A DNA stretch of 9,343 nucleotides from an uncultured Oscillospiraceae bacterium. Its GTDB lineage: Bacteria; Bacillota_A; Clostridia; Oscillospirales; Oscillospiraceae. Both the position numbers and the translations under genes were made by a program. Below the pieces are notes generated by a model, which made no database searches, had not been told where the DNA came from, and saw nothing but the letters and a program-made list of their open reading frames with translations. The DNA lies in the NCBI GenBank assembly GCA_900770015.1, contig CAAGIU010000408.1:1-9343 (forward strand), given 5' to 3'. Below are positions 1 through 6,929 of this stretch, piece by piece (position 1 is the first letter of the stretch; the number at the start of each line of letters is the position of its first letter).

Positions 1-460
1 ACAGCTTCTCCCGCCCCACCCGGAAGGTGAACATGGGGTAGCCGCGGTAGGCGGTGTGAAGCTGGGGCACCAGACGGGCAGGGACATCCGGGAGGGTTGG
101 CTGCTGCTCCCGGCTTTTTTGCAGGTAGCTTTGCAGCAGGGCCTGGGCGTAGCGGTCACTGCGTGCCGCCGCGGGCCGGGGCGGGTCTTCCACATAGGCG
201 ATCATGGCGGCGGCAATGTGCTTGCATCTGCTCATCTCCTCGAACCGGGGGCAGTTGCAGCCGATGCGCATATATCCGTATTCCAGCTGCTGAAAGCGGA
301 CGGAATAGACCTCACTGCCCCGGACGCAGCACTGTACCAGCGGCTTCTCACCTTCTCCGGCAGTCATGTCCAGCACCCGCCCCTGTCGGAAGTACTCCAT
401 GCCCCTGGCGTAGTCCGCATTGGAAAACAGCGATTTCACCTGTTTCAGATCCAGTTTCAA
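1..460 (-). CDS. SWIM zinc-finger SNF2-type helicase, N-terminal part (truncated by window edge)
   Basis: Only the first 153 codons are present; the gene runs off the left end. The frame begins LKLDLKQVKSLF and is open to the edge. A SWIM zinc finger of the form CxCx8CxH (CNCPRFEEMSRCKH, about residues 74-87) is followed by a helical stretch and then by YRGYPMFTFRVGREKL. That last segment resembles the start of the bacterial SNF2 helicase-associated domain; the SNF2 ATPase would lie outside the window. Proteins of this type are DNA-dependent ATPases thought to remodel protein-DNA complexes. The start is taken as TTG at 460 because AAAGGCGGG lies about 7 nt upstream; the nearby ATG at about 500 is in a different frame and gives no sensible protein. 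The family is clear from motifs, but the catalytic part is not seen. Confidence 0.82.
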   Translation of the reverse strand, partial: MKLDLKQVKSLFSNADYARGMEYFRQGRVLDMTAGEGEKPLVQCCVRGSEVYSVRFQQLEYGYMRIGCNCPRFEEMSRCKHIAAAMIAYVEDPPRPAAARSDRYAQALLQSYLQKSREQQPTLPDVPARLVPQLHTAYRGYPMFTFRVGREKL

Positions 461-490
461 AGAAATCCCGCCTTTTCTGTGTTTTCCAAG

Positions 491-496
491 AGTATA
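491..496 (-). promoter_or_regulatory. Probable extended -10 promoter element for the SNF2 gene
   Basis: On the minus strand the sequence reads TGCTATACT, an extended -10 (TGn plus TATACT). It lies about 30 nt upstream of the TTG start at 460, so the leader would be roughly 24 nt. A -35 box is poor (TTTTCT at 17 nt spacing), which is common when the -10 is extended. Inferred from sequence alone. Confidence 0.45.
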
Positions 497-621
497 GCAT
501 GAAAACCGGGAAAAGAAAAGGCGGAATGTACCGGCGAATCGCTCCCCCGGAAGCTTCCACGCCAAGCGATCATCCTGACGGCGAACAGGAATCGGACAAC
601 ACCGTTATCATCGCAGATCGA

Positions 622-648
622 AAGGGTGTCGCGTTTCGCGACACCCTT
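622..648. repeat. Perfect 12-bp hairpin between the AbrB-like and SNF2 genes
   Basis: AAGGGTGTCGCG (622-633) and its exact reverse complement (637-648) are separated by TTT. The hairpin is GC-rich and very stable. Neither strand has a clean T-tract right after it, so it is a weak candidate for an intrinsic terminator. It lies downstream of the AbrB-like gene on the minus strand and could protect a 3' end or act as a palindromic binding site. Confidence 0.6.
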
Positions 649-688
649 CATAATATATTTGAAATTTCCTGCAATTTTTGATAATACC

Positions 689-719
689 AGCACTATTCTT
701 TTGAAATAGTGCTATTTTT
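689..719. terminator. Hairpin at the 3' end of the AbrB-like gene, T-tract on the plus strand
   Basis: AGCACTATT (689-697) pairs with AATAGTGCT (705-713) around a 7-nt loop. On the plus strand the stem is followed by ATTTTTC, a terminator-like tail. On the minus strand an A-rich stretch precedes the stem and no T-tract follows. It may act in both directions. The stop codon of the restored AbrB frame (712-714) sits exactly at the base of this stem, while the stop of the present frame (693-695) lies within the far arm. Confidence 0.5.
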
Positions 720-872
720 CAGGTTTCCAACCGCACAGGCAAACCGTTCCCTCTCTGTCAATGATGTTAACAGCGGGTCGCCCTCCCGGATGCGGAGGGT
801 TCTTCTGATTTCCTTGGGTATCACGATTCTCCCCAGATCGTCCACCCGGCGAACGATTCCTGTTGCTTTCAT
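693..872 (-). CDS. Short SpoVT/AbrB-like DNA-binding protein, probably frameshifted
   Basis: The 59-residue frame starts at ATG 872, with AAGGAG about 10 nt upstream. Residues 1-34 (MKATGIVRRVDDLGRIVIPK, then EIRRTLRIREGDPL) match the start of the SpoVT/AbrB swapped-hairpin domain almost residue for residue. SpoVT and AbrB are transition-state and sporulation regulators that bind DNA as multimers. After GDPL the likeness stops. A neighbouring frame continues the family pattern with VNIIDREGTVCLCGWKPEK and ends at TAG 712-714. Adding one G to the CTG codon at 771-773 would join the two halves into a 53-residue protein, about one complete DNA-binding domain, with no C-terminal sensor. So this is either a recent pseudogene, a sequencing error, or a gene with an altered C-terminus. 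It may be read as a pseudogene covering 712-872. Confidence 0.7.
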   Translation of the reverse strand: MKATGIVRRVDDLGRIVIPKEIRRTLRIREGDPLLTSLTERERFACAVGNLKNSTISKE

Positions 873-1159
873 ATCGTTTCCACTCCTTGCGGCCAAATTC
901 CACAGTGGTATTGTTTGCAGGAAATGGGGGATTATGCGGGAACCTGTTTGCAATCTCCAGCGTGGAGGACTGACGATTTTTATGATCCTGAACGCCCGCT
1001 GCTGTGGATTCGTCTTCCGGCTTCAAAGCGCGTCCCATATTCCATTCGGGCCATACAATACTGTGTTCCTGGGGAAACTCTGATGAAAAGCTCACAAGGA
1101 TTTCCGAGGATGATTTGCGTAAAACGCGGGGAGATTTTACGCTTACAGTCATAAAACAG
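873..1159. other. Intergenic region upstream of the AbrB-like gene
   Basis: No convincing gene is seen. The minus-strand frame from the ATG near 1151 stays open, but it has no recognisable domain and would start inside the terminator of the preceding gene. The region contains an 8-bp inverted repeat GCGTAAAA / TTTTACGC (1117-1124 and 1135-1142, 10-nt loop) which could be an operator or a weak hairpin. No promoter with two good boxes was found for the AbrB-like gene, so its promoter is unassigned. Confidence 0.4.
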
Positions 1160-1188
1160 CCCCCTGATACGTTTTTCGCATCAGGGGG
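1157..1188 (-). terminator. Rho-independent terminator of the RCC1-repeat gene
   Basis: Read on the minus strand, CCCCCTGAT and ATCAGGGGG form a 9-bp GC-rich stem (1180-1188 and 1160-1168) around an 11-nt loop, followed by CTGTTTTATG. It lies about 20 nt after the TAG-side end of the gene at 1208. Position, stem and short T-run all fit an intrinsic terminator. Confidence 0.82.
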
Positions 1189-1207
1189 TGGTATGCTTGC
1201 TGCCGAT

Positions 1208-3502
1208 TTATCCGGGGAGCCGGATGTCCGTCCATTGGCCGGTGCCGCACTGGCCGGTGACATTTCTGCCGGTGGAGACGATGGTGCCGTCCTTTTTCAG
1301 ACCCACGGTGTGCCAGCCGCCGGCGGCGATGGCGACGATGTCCTTCCAGCCGCTGACGTTGCACTGCCCGTCCTTGTTCAGACCCGTGGCAACCACGGTG
1401 CCGTCGGAGCGGAGGCCCACGCTGTGGTAGTAGCCCGCAGCAACGGAGGTGATGTTTTCCCACCGGCTGACCAGACACTGGCCTTCTTCGTTGCTGCCGG
1501 TGGCATAGACGGTGCCGTCCTCCTTCAGGCCCAGGGTGTGGCTGCCGCCTGCGGAGACGGCAAGGATATTTGTCCAGCCGCTGAGGTTGCACTGGCCGGA
1601 GGTGTTGTCTCCGGCGGCGACCACGGTCCGGTTGGCCAGCAGACCCACGGTGTGGTTCCGGCCTGCGGAGATGGCAATGACTTCCTTCCAGTCGTCCAGA
1701 TCGATTCTGCCGTCATTTTCACAGCCCACTGCCACCACGGTGCCGTTGAGCTTCAGCCCCACGGTGTGCCACTGGCCTGCACAGAGGGAGACGATTCCCT
1801 CCCAATCTGCCACATCGGCCCGGCCGTCGCCGTTGTAGCCTGCGGCAACGACGGTGCCGTCGGAGCGAAGGCCGACGGTGTGGCTCCAGCCTGCGCCGAT
1901 GCAGGTGATGTCCTGCCAGGTTTCCACTTCGCACTGGTAGTCCCGGTTGTCGCCGATGGCGCTCACGGTTCCGTCGGTGTGAAGGCCCACGGTGTACCAT
2001 CCGCCGGCGCAGAGGGTGGCGCGGACTGCGATGGAATCCCAGAGATTCAGGCAGCGTTCTCTGGCATCCGCGTAATCCTTCAGGCCGCCGAAGGAAGCCG
2101 CGGCGCGGTACAGATCGCCCTGATCCAGCAGAGCCTGAGCTTCTGCGTACCATTCCTGCTGGATGGTCAGCGCCCGGTCCGCCGCGTCCTTGTAGTCCGC
2201 CAGCTCCTGAAAAGCGGAGATGGCCTGCTCCCGTTGGCCTGCGGCCAGCAGCGCGTCGGCTGCCTTGTATTTCCCCTCGGGGACGAGATAGCGGGTGTAG
2301 AGCAGATAGCCGGAGACACCAGCCAGAATCGCGATGACGCACATCACCGCCAGGACCTTTTTCCAGCCGATGTGTTTTTTGAACTTCTCAGCCGCCTGCT
2401 TAGCCTTTTCGTTTCGTTCCGCGGCGGCTGATTCCAGAGCTTCCAGACGCTGGATGCACTGGGTGATGCGCTGGTCGGTGTCCCGCCAGCCCCGGGTGCG
2501 CTCCAGCATCTCCACGGCTTTGCGGTAATCCGCGATGGTTCTGGCATTGGATGCGGCGGAGACGGCGGCCAGATAGATGGCGTCCACCTCGGCCACCTCG
2601 GCGTTGCGGATGCATTCGGCGTATTTCATGTTTGCATCCCGGTAGCCGGAGAGCTTGGCGAAGATGGCGGCGGCCCGCTGATATTGTTCCTTCGTGGTGG
2701 CATTTTTCGCGGCGGCGCAGGCCCTCTGGTACAGATCCTCGGTTTCCCGCTGCCGGCTGCGTTTTTTCACCTGGGTCAGACAGGTCTGCAGGGTTTTGCG
2801 CAGAGTCGGGTCGGAATACCGCAGGGCATTCTGGTAGTTGGGGCTGTACTCAAAGGTTCGGGTGCAGTTGATGAGATCCTTGGGCTTCTTTTGCTTAACT
2901 TCCACCAGCAGCTTGGCGATCCAGGCCATGGCGCTGTCGTGGTGATATTTGAGGAATTTGTCGCAGCAGGCATCCGCTTCGGACCATTTTCCCTGATCCA
3001 GAAACAGGTAGGCCTGCCTGAGCAGGTAGTCGGAGTCCTTTGGCGGCCGGTCGGCAACATCGATGGTGGGTTCCAGAAGCTGGGAAATCCTGGTGGCCTC
3101 CTGCTGATACTGCATTTTGACGCTGCCCTCGGAGTGGGCCACCGCGCAAAGGAAGTTTTCGTCTTCCAGAATGCTGCCGGAAGGGGCAGTCCGGCTCACG
3201 GGGACATACCTTCCGCTGGCGTCGCTCTGCTCATAGAGGACGCCGTACCGGCAAAGACAGCAGCCCCAGGCGGCCTCCGCGTCATCGGGGTCTTCCTTCA
3301 GAAGCTTCTGATAGAGGGCGGCGGCTTTGTCAAATTTCCCGATCCGGCGGAAATAGTTGCCGGCGTTGTGGGCGGCGATCTTCCGGGGGTCGGAGGTCAG
3401 AGGCATGGTCTGCGCCTCGCCGCAGGAGCCGCATACACCCAGAGCGTCATCCGGGTTCCGTTCCAAGTCGCCGCCGCAGTATTTGCACTTGAGATTGGCC
3501 AT
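1208..3502 (-). CDS. Membrane protein: zinc ribbon, TPR-like repeats, one TM segment, seven RCC1-like repeats
   Basis: The product has 764 residues from ATG 3502, which has GGTGAGG about 6 nt upstream; an in-frame TTG at 3529 would add 9 residues but has a poorer setting. The order is: zinc ribbon with CxxC pairs (Cys6/9 and Cys24/27); TPR-like helical repeats at about 49-80, 161-194, 255-303 and 308-356; a charged stretch at 358-380; one hydrophobic membrane segment at about 382-402; two more TPR-like helical hairpins at 411-488; and seven RCC1-like repeats from about 490 to the C-terminus. The repeat signature is AGxxHTVGLxxDGTVxAxG, and it recurs at residues 498, 536, 574, 612, 650, 688 and 726. 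Seven repeats would make a closed beta-propeller. By the positive-inside rule (Lys/Arg before the segment) the zinc ribbon and first TPR block should be cytoplasmic and the propeller outside. This suggests a scaffold or sensor that binds a partner or glycan outside; no enzyme motif is seen and the function is unknown. Confidence 0.88.
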   Translation of the reverse strand: MANLKCKYCGGDLERNPDDALGVCGSCGEAQTMPLTSDPRKIAAHNAGNYFRRIGKFDKAAALYQKLLKEDPDDAEAAWGCCLCRYGVLYEQSDASGRYVPVSRTAPSGSILEDENFLCAVAHSEGSVKMQYQQEATRISQLLEPTIDVADRPPKDSDYLLRQAYLFLDQGKWSEADACCDKFLKYHHDSAMAWIAKLLVEVKQKKPKDLINCTRTFEYSPNYQNALRYSDPTLRKTLQTCLTQVKKRSRQRETEDLYQRACAAAKNATTKEQYQRAAAIFAKLSGYRDANMKYAECIRNAEVAEVDAIYLAAVSAASNARTIADYRKAVEMLERTRGWRDTDQRITQCIQRLEALESAAAERNEKAKQAAEKFKKHIGWKKVLAVMCVIAILAGVSGYLLYTRYLVPEGKYKAADALLAAGQREQAISAFQELADYKDAADRALTIQQEWYAEAQALLDQGDLYRAAASFGGLKDYADARERCLNLWDSIAVRATLCAGGWYTVGLHTDGTVSAIGDNRDYQCEVETWQDITCIGAGWSHTVGLRSDGTVVAAGYNGDGRADVADWEGIVSLCAGQWHTVGLKLNGTVVAVGCENDGRIDLDDWKEVIAISAGRNHTVGLLANRTVVAAGDNTSGQCNLSGWTNILAVSAGGSHTLGLKEDGTVYATGSNEEGQCLVSRWENITSVAAGYYHSVGLRSDGTVVATGLNKDGQCNVSGWKDIVAIAAGGWHTVGLKKDGTIVSTGRNVTGQCGTGQWTDIRLPG
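1211..2035 (-). repeat. Seven tandem RCC1-like coding repeats, 114-bp period
   Basis: Within the gene the signature AG-x-x-H-T-V-G-L returns every 38 codons without a single change of spacing over seven copies. The DNA copies share blocks such as CACACCGTGGGCCT-like stretches with many synonymous differences, so they are not recent exact duplications. The period is shorter than the roughly 51-68 residues of eukaryotic RCC1 blades and fits the compact bacterial RCC1-type repeat. Confidence 0.85.
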
Positions 3503-3538
3503 TATGCCCTCACCGCCTTCTGACTCCAATTTGCCATT

Positions 3539-3707
3539 TTAAGGCAACACCGCACAATGGATGCTGCGGGCTTCGGCAGATCTTTTACCCCAATCGTGCA
3601 GTATGAAAAATGGGAAATACACAAAGTATTCCCGCATTTTTCATACTTTCGCTTGGGGCAAAATCTCTTGCCGAATCTCCTTGCCCCATTATGCGGTGTT
3701 GCCTTAA
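3539..3707. mobile_element. 169-bp foldback MITE-like element
   Basis: The ends are TTAAGGCAACACCGC and its exact reverse complement GCGGTGTTGCCTTAA, extended to about 20 bp with one mismatch (ACAATGG against CCATTAT). The inverted symmetry goes on through almost the whole element: TTCGGCA / TTGCCGAA, CCCCAA / TTGGGG, and AGTATGAAAAATG / CATTTTTCATACT around a short AAATACACAAAGTATT centre. There is no coding capacity. This is the structure of a non-autonomous MITE or palindromic repeat. The TTAA at both ends could be part of the terminal repeat or reflect a TA/TTAA target duplication; the sequence does not decide. It lies 36 nt before the start codon of the RCC1-repeat gene. Confidence 0.82.
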
Positions 3708-3710
3708 CTA

Positions 3711-3739
3711 ATTATATTGATTCTTCCGTGTAATGTCAA
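3711..3739 (-). promoter_or_regulatory. Perfect-consensus sigma-A promoter for the RCC1-repeat gene
   Basis: On the minus strand TTGACA (3739-3734) and TATAAT (3716-3711) are separated by exactly 17 nt, matching both housekeeping boxes at every position. Transcription should start near 3704, a few bases inside the end of the MITE-like element. The transcript leader would then be about 200 nt, almost all of it the foldback element. It drives leftward toward the ATG at 3502. Confidence 0.8.
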
Positions 3740-3780
3740 CGAATATTTGGCATATTTCGACAAATGATACTGATATTCAA

Positions 3781-3816
3781 TAAAAAACTATAATTCGCAA
3801 GAATTGAAGTTTTTTA
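3781..3816. repeat. AT-rich inverted repeat, possible bidirectional terminator
   Basis: TAAAAAACT (3781-3789) and AGTTTTTTA (3808-3816) enclose a second small stem ATTC-gcaa-GAAT. The A-run and T-run flanks resemble a bidirectional intrinsic terminator, but the stem is weak and GC-poor. It lies just upstream of the leftward promoter and the rightward proB region. Confidence 0.45.
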
Positions 3817-3838
3817 TATGAAGATCATAATGAGACGG

Positions 3839-3885
3839 GTTTCCATGATTTTCTATCCCGAAAATCATGGAAACGGCAACGCCGT
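3839..3885. repeat. Perfect 14-bp inverted repeat plus adjacent small hairpin
   Basis: GTTTCCATGATTTT (3839-3852) and AAAATCATGGAAAC (3861-3874) enclose CTATCCCG. Directly next to it ACGGC-aac-GCCGT (3873-3885) forms a second short stem that shares the end of the first, so the two could be alternative structures. No T-tract follows, so a binding site or RNA element is as likely as a terminator. Confidence 0.55.
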
Positions 3886-3896
3886 CAGGCGGTGTC

Positions 3897-3928
3897 TTCC
3901 TGATAAAACTTTATAGTTTTATCAGGAA
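3897..3928. repeat. Perfect 14-bp inverted repeat with TTAT loop
   Basis: TTCCTGATAAAACT (3897-3910) and AGTTTTATCAGGAA (3915-3928) enclose TTAT. It lies about 140 nt before the proB -10 box. It is symmetric, so it could act on either strand; no clear T-tract lies beyond the stem. Confidence 0.55.
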
Positions 3929-4043
3929 ATAATATGAAAAGAAGCAGCCGCCCGGTTTCATTGTATCCGCGAATTGCGGATTCATGCAGGCAGCCGACAG
4001 CCCCGGCATCAGCGTTTTTTTGCCGGATTTTTTCCGTTCCCTC

Positions 4044-4072
4044 TTTCTTTTCGGAAGCCCAACGTGTATAAT
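4044..4072 (+). promoter_or_regulatory. Probable promoter of the proBAC operon
   Basis: A perfect TATAAT (4067-4072) lies 36 nt upstream of the proB start codon. With 17-nt spacing the -35 would be TTTCTT (4044-4049), which is weak. Transcription would start near 4079, leaving a leader of about 30 nt, too short for a T-box or a classic attenuator. Control, if any, is therefore more likely through the weak -35 and an activator, or by enzyme feedback. Confidence 0.6.
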
Positions 4073-4108
4073 AAGGAAAATCCTTTGTTTCTTATGGAGG
4101 CGAACAGT

Positions 4109-4888
4109 ATGCGGCTGGTCGTGAAAATCGGAACGTCCACCCTGACCCATGCCACGGGACACCTGAATATCCGACGGGTGGAATCGCTGTGCCGGGTCAT
4201 CAGTGATATCAAAAATGCCGGGCACGAGGTGATCCTGGTGTCCTCCGGCGCCATCGGCATGGGGGTTGGCAAGCTGGGCCTGCGCCAGCGGCCCAGGGAT
4301 ATCCCCACCAAGCAGGCTGCGGCTGCTGTGGGTCAGTGTGAGCTGATGTATACATATGATAAGCTGTTCAGCGACTATCACCACACCGTGGCCCAGCTGC
4401 TGATCACCGGCGAGGATGTGGCCTCGCAGAAGCGGCACAACAATTTCCGCAACACCCTGAACCGCCTGCTGGAGCTGGGGGCGCTGCCCATCCTCAATGA
4501 AAACGATACCGTTGCCACCGAGGAGATCGTCATCGGCGATAACGACACCCTGGCAGCCATTGTGGCAAAAAGCGTCAAGGCGGATCTGCTGGTGCTGCTG
4601 TCGGACATCGACGGACTCTACACCGCCGACCCCAGGGTAGACCCCAATGCCAGGCTGATTTCGGTGGTGCCGGAGCTGGATGACAGCATCAAAGCCCTGG
4701 CAGGCGTCAGTGGCAGTGACCAGGGCACCGGCGGCATGATCACTAAGCTGCAGGCCGCCGAAATCTGCATGAACTGCGGCTGCGATATGGTCATTGCCAA
4801 CGGAAATGAGCCAAACCACCTGTATACCATTCTGGACGGCGGCGCGGTGGGCACCCGGTTCCTGGCGAAAAAGGAGGCAAACGTATGA
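4109..4888 (+). CDS. proB: Glutamate 5-kinase (gamma-glutamyl kinase), kinase domain only
   Basis: Catalyses the ATP-dependent phosphorylation of glutamate to glutamyl 5-phosphate, the first step of proline synthesis. The 259 residues form one amino-acid-kinase domain: VVKIGTSTL (4-12, ATP site), SSGAIGMG (45-52), NENDTV (130-135) and GDNDTLAA (143-150, substrate site), [14 protein letters not shown] (163-176) and GTGGMITK (206-213). The protein ends where the PUA domain of the roughly 367-residue E. coli enzyme would begin, so it is the PUA-less form. The start is ATG 4109, with GGAGG about 8 nt upstream; an in-frame ATG at 4094 overlaps that ribosome site and is less likely. The stop overlaps the proA start by 4 nt (ATGA), pointing to translational coupling. 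Confidence 0.97.
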   Translation: MRLVVKIGTSTLTHATGHLNIRRVESLCRVISDIKNAGHEVILVSSGAIGMGVGKLGLRQRPRDIPTKQAAAAVGQCELMYTYDKLFSDYHHTVAQLLITGEDVASQKRHNNFRNTLNRLLELGALPILNENDTVATEEIVIGDNDTLAAIVAKSVKADLLVLLSDIDGLYTADPRVDPNARLISVVPELDDSIKALAGVSGSDQGTGGMITKLQAAEICMNCGCDMVIANGNEPNHLYTILDGGAVGTRFLAKKEANV

Positions 4889-6123
4889 AAGAAATGTTTC
4901 TCGCCGCAAAAGCGGCAAAGAATACCGTTGCCAGACTGGGAACGGAGCAGAAAAATGCGGCGCTGGAAGCCATGGCGGCTTCGCTGGAAGCGGAACAGGA
5001 CAAAATCCTGGCGGCAAATGATCTGGATCTGGAGGCGGCCAAGGATCATATCTCCGAGGTGATGCTGGACCGGCTCCGGCTGACGAAGGAGCGCATTTCC
5101 GGCATGGCCCAGGGCATCCGGGATGTGGTGAAGCTGCCGGATCCGGTGGGGAAGGTGCTGGAGGAGCACACCCGGGCCGACGGACTGGTGATCCAAAAGG
5201 TCTCCGTCCCCATGGGCGTCATTGCGATCATTTATGAAAGCCGCCCCAATGTCACCAGCGACGCGGCGGCGCTGGCACTGAAAAGCGGAAATGTCTGCAT
5301 CCTGCGCAGCGGCAAGGAGGCCTTCCGGTCTGCAAATGCCATTGTGGATGCGCTGAAACGCGGACTTGTCCGGGCAGGGGTTCCCGAAACCGCCGTGAAT
5401 CTGGTGCAGGATACCTCCCGGGAGAGCGCCACTGCGCTGATGACTGCCACGGGTTATGTGGATTTGCTGATTCCCAGAGGCGGCGCGGGACTCATCAACG
5501 CCTGCGTCCGCAATGCCGCCGTGCCCTGCATTGCCACGGGCACCGGCATCTGCCATGTGTATGTGGAGAAGACTGCCGATCAGGAGATGGCGCTGAACAT
5601 CATCGAAAATGCCAAAACCAGCCGCCCCAGCGTGTGCAACGCGGAGGAGGTGCTGCTGGTGGACAAGGCCATTGCCGGGGAATTCCTCCCCAAGCTTATG
5701 AAACGCCTGGTGACTGACCGGGCACAGCCTGTACAGCTGCGGCTGGATGCCTATGCCGGGAGCATCATTCCCGGAAAAGCCGCCGGGGAGCGGGACTTTG
5801 ACACGGAATTCTTGGACTACATTCTGGCAGTGAAATGTGTGGACGGTGTGGAGGAAGCCATCTCCCACATTGCAGCCCATTCCACCGGCCACAGCGAGGC
5901 TATTGTCACAAAAGACGATGCCGCTGCGGCGCTGTTCACCTCCTGCGTGGACAGCGCGGCGGTTTACGTCAACGCTTCCACCCGGTTCACCGACGGCGGT
6001 GAATTCGGCCTGGGCTGCGAAATGGGCATTTCCACCCAGAAGCTCCACGCCAGAGGCCCCATGGGACTGCGGGAGTTGAACACCTATCACTATGTGGTCC
6101 GCGGAAACGGACACATCCGCTGA
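4885..6123 (+). CDS. proA: Glutamate-5-semialdehyde dehydrogenase (gamma-glutamyl phosphate reductase)
   Basis: Reduces glutamyl 5-phosphate with NADPH to glutamate 5-semialdehyde, which cyclises to P5C. The length of 412 residues is typical of the family. The catalytic cysteine is Cys251 in RPSVCNAEE. Other family segments are [16 protein letters not shown] (109-124), [16 protein letters not shown] (131-146), PRGGAGLI (197-204) and [20 protein letters not shown] (374-393). The start is ATG 4885, preceded by AAGGAGG at about 8 nt, overlapping proB by 4 nt. ProB and ProA act one after the other on a labile intermediate, and the coupling would favour balanced amounts. The gene is intact and no oddities are seen. 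Confidence 0.97.
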   Translation: MKEMFLAAKAAKNTVARLGTEQKNAALEAMAASLEAEQDKILAANDLDLEAAKDHISEVMLDRLRLTKERISGMAQGIRDVVKLPDPVGKVLEEHTRADGLVIQKVSVPMGVIAIIYESRPNVTSDAAALALKSGNVCILRSGKEAFRSANAIVDALKRGLVRAGVPETAVNLVQDTSRESATALMTATGYVDLLIPRGGAGLINACVRNAAVPCIATGTGICHVYVEKTADQEMALNIIENAKTSRPSVCNAEEVLLVDKAIAGEFLPKLMKRLVTDRAQPVQLRLDAYAGSIIPGKAAGERDFDTEFLDYILAVKCVDGVEEAISHIAAHSTGHSEAIVTKDDAAAALFTSCVDSAAVYVNASTRFTDGGEFGLGCEMGISTQKLHARGPMGLRELNTYHYVVRGNGHIR

Positions 6124-6134
6124 AGGAGGCTGCC

Positions 6135-6920
6135 ATGAAGTATGGATTTTTGGGCTGCGGCAATATGGGCAGCGCCATTGCCCGGGCGCTGAGAACGGTC
6201 ACCGGGGAGATTCTGATCACCGACCGCTCCGGCAAGGCACGGAAGCTTGCGGAGGAGTTGGACATTCGGTATGGTACGGCACAGGAGGTGGCGTCAGACT
6301 GTGACCGGATTTTTGTGGCGGTGAAGCCCCACATGGTGCCGGAGGTGCTGGAACCCCTGCAGGAATCGCTGCAGGAGAGAAAGCCGCTGATCATCTCCAT
6401 GGCGGCGGGACTGACCACCCAGCGCATCGAGGAGCTGGCAGGCGGCAACATCGCCGTGATTCGCATCATGCCCAATACGCCGGTGGCGGTGGGGCAGGGG
6501 ATGACCCAGTACTGCTGCAACGCGCTGGTCACCCCGGAGCAGGAAGCCTCCTTCCTGGAGGATATGCGGTTCTCCGGCAGGCTGGATAAGCTGGAGGAGC
6601 GGCTCATTGACGCTGCCAGCGCCCTCTCCGGCTGTGGACCGGCCTATATGTACATGTTCCTGGAAGCTCTGGCCGACGGCGCGGTGGCCTGCGGCATTCC
6701 CAGGGCAAAGGCCATGGAGTACGCGGCGGCGACCATGATCGGAGCGGCATCCATGGTACTCACCACCGGTCAGCACCCCGGCGCGCTGAAGGATGCGGTC
6801 TGTTCCCCCGGCGGCAGCACCATTGCCGGTGTCCGGGCACTGGAGCAGCACGGCTTCCGGGGTGCTGCCATGGACTGCGTGGCGGCGGCCTATGAAAAAA
6901 ATCAAAAACTTGGGAAATGA
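6135..6920 (+). CDS. proC: Pyrroline-5-carboxylate reductase
   Basis: Reduces P5C to proline with NAD(P)H, completing the pathway encoded by the two genes before it. The 261 residues open with the Rossmann motif GFLGCGNMGSAIA (4-16). The family signatures NTPVAVGQGMT (114-124) and GCGPAYMYMFLEALADGAV (166-184) follow, then HPGALKDAVCSPGGSTIAGV (214-233), the proline/P5C-binding signature. The start is ATG 6135, 11 nt after proA, with AAGGAGG just upstream. Having proC joined to proBA gives a complete glutamate-to-proline route in one transcript; in many bacteria proC lies elsewhere. Confidence 0.97.
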   Translation: MKYGFLGCGNMGSAIARALRTVTGEILITDRSGKARKLAEELDIRYGTAQEVASDCDRIFVAVKPHMVPEVLEPLQESLQERKPLIISMAAGLTTQRIEELAGGNIAVIRIMPNTPVAVGQGMTQYCCNALVTPEQEASFLEDMRFSGRLDKLEERLIDAASALSGCGPAYMYMFLEALADGAVACGIPRAKAMEYAAATMIGAASMVLTTGQHPGALKDAVCSPGGSTIAGVRALEQHGFRGAAMDCVAAAYEKNQKLGK

Positions 6921-6929
6921 GGTAAGAAT

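Noticed and set aside
56..681. Plus-strand open frames at the left end
   Set aside because: They lie opposite the SWIM/SNF2 gene, whose zinc finger and associated domain are clear on the minus strand.
712..1151. Minus-strand frame from an ATG near 1151 through the AbrB-like region
   Set aside because: No recognisable domain. Its start lies in the terminator of the RCC1 gene, and only its last 19 codons look meaningful, as the displaced end of the AbrB domain.
1004..2431. Long plus-strand open frame (475 codons) opposite the RCC1 repeats
   Set aside because: It mirrors the periodic GC-rich repeats of the real minus-strand gene, has no family motif and no good ribosome site.
3710..4108. T-box or other amino-acid riboswitch before proB
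   Set aside because: The -10 box is only 36 nt from the start codon, leaving a leader too short, and no T-box or terminator/antiterminator pattern is seen downstream of it.
4618..6114. 498-codon minus-strand open frame opposite proB/proA
   Set aside because: Shadow of high-GC coding DNA; proB and proA are certain on the other strand and this frame has no recognisable domain.
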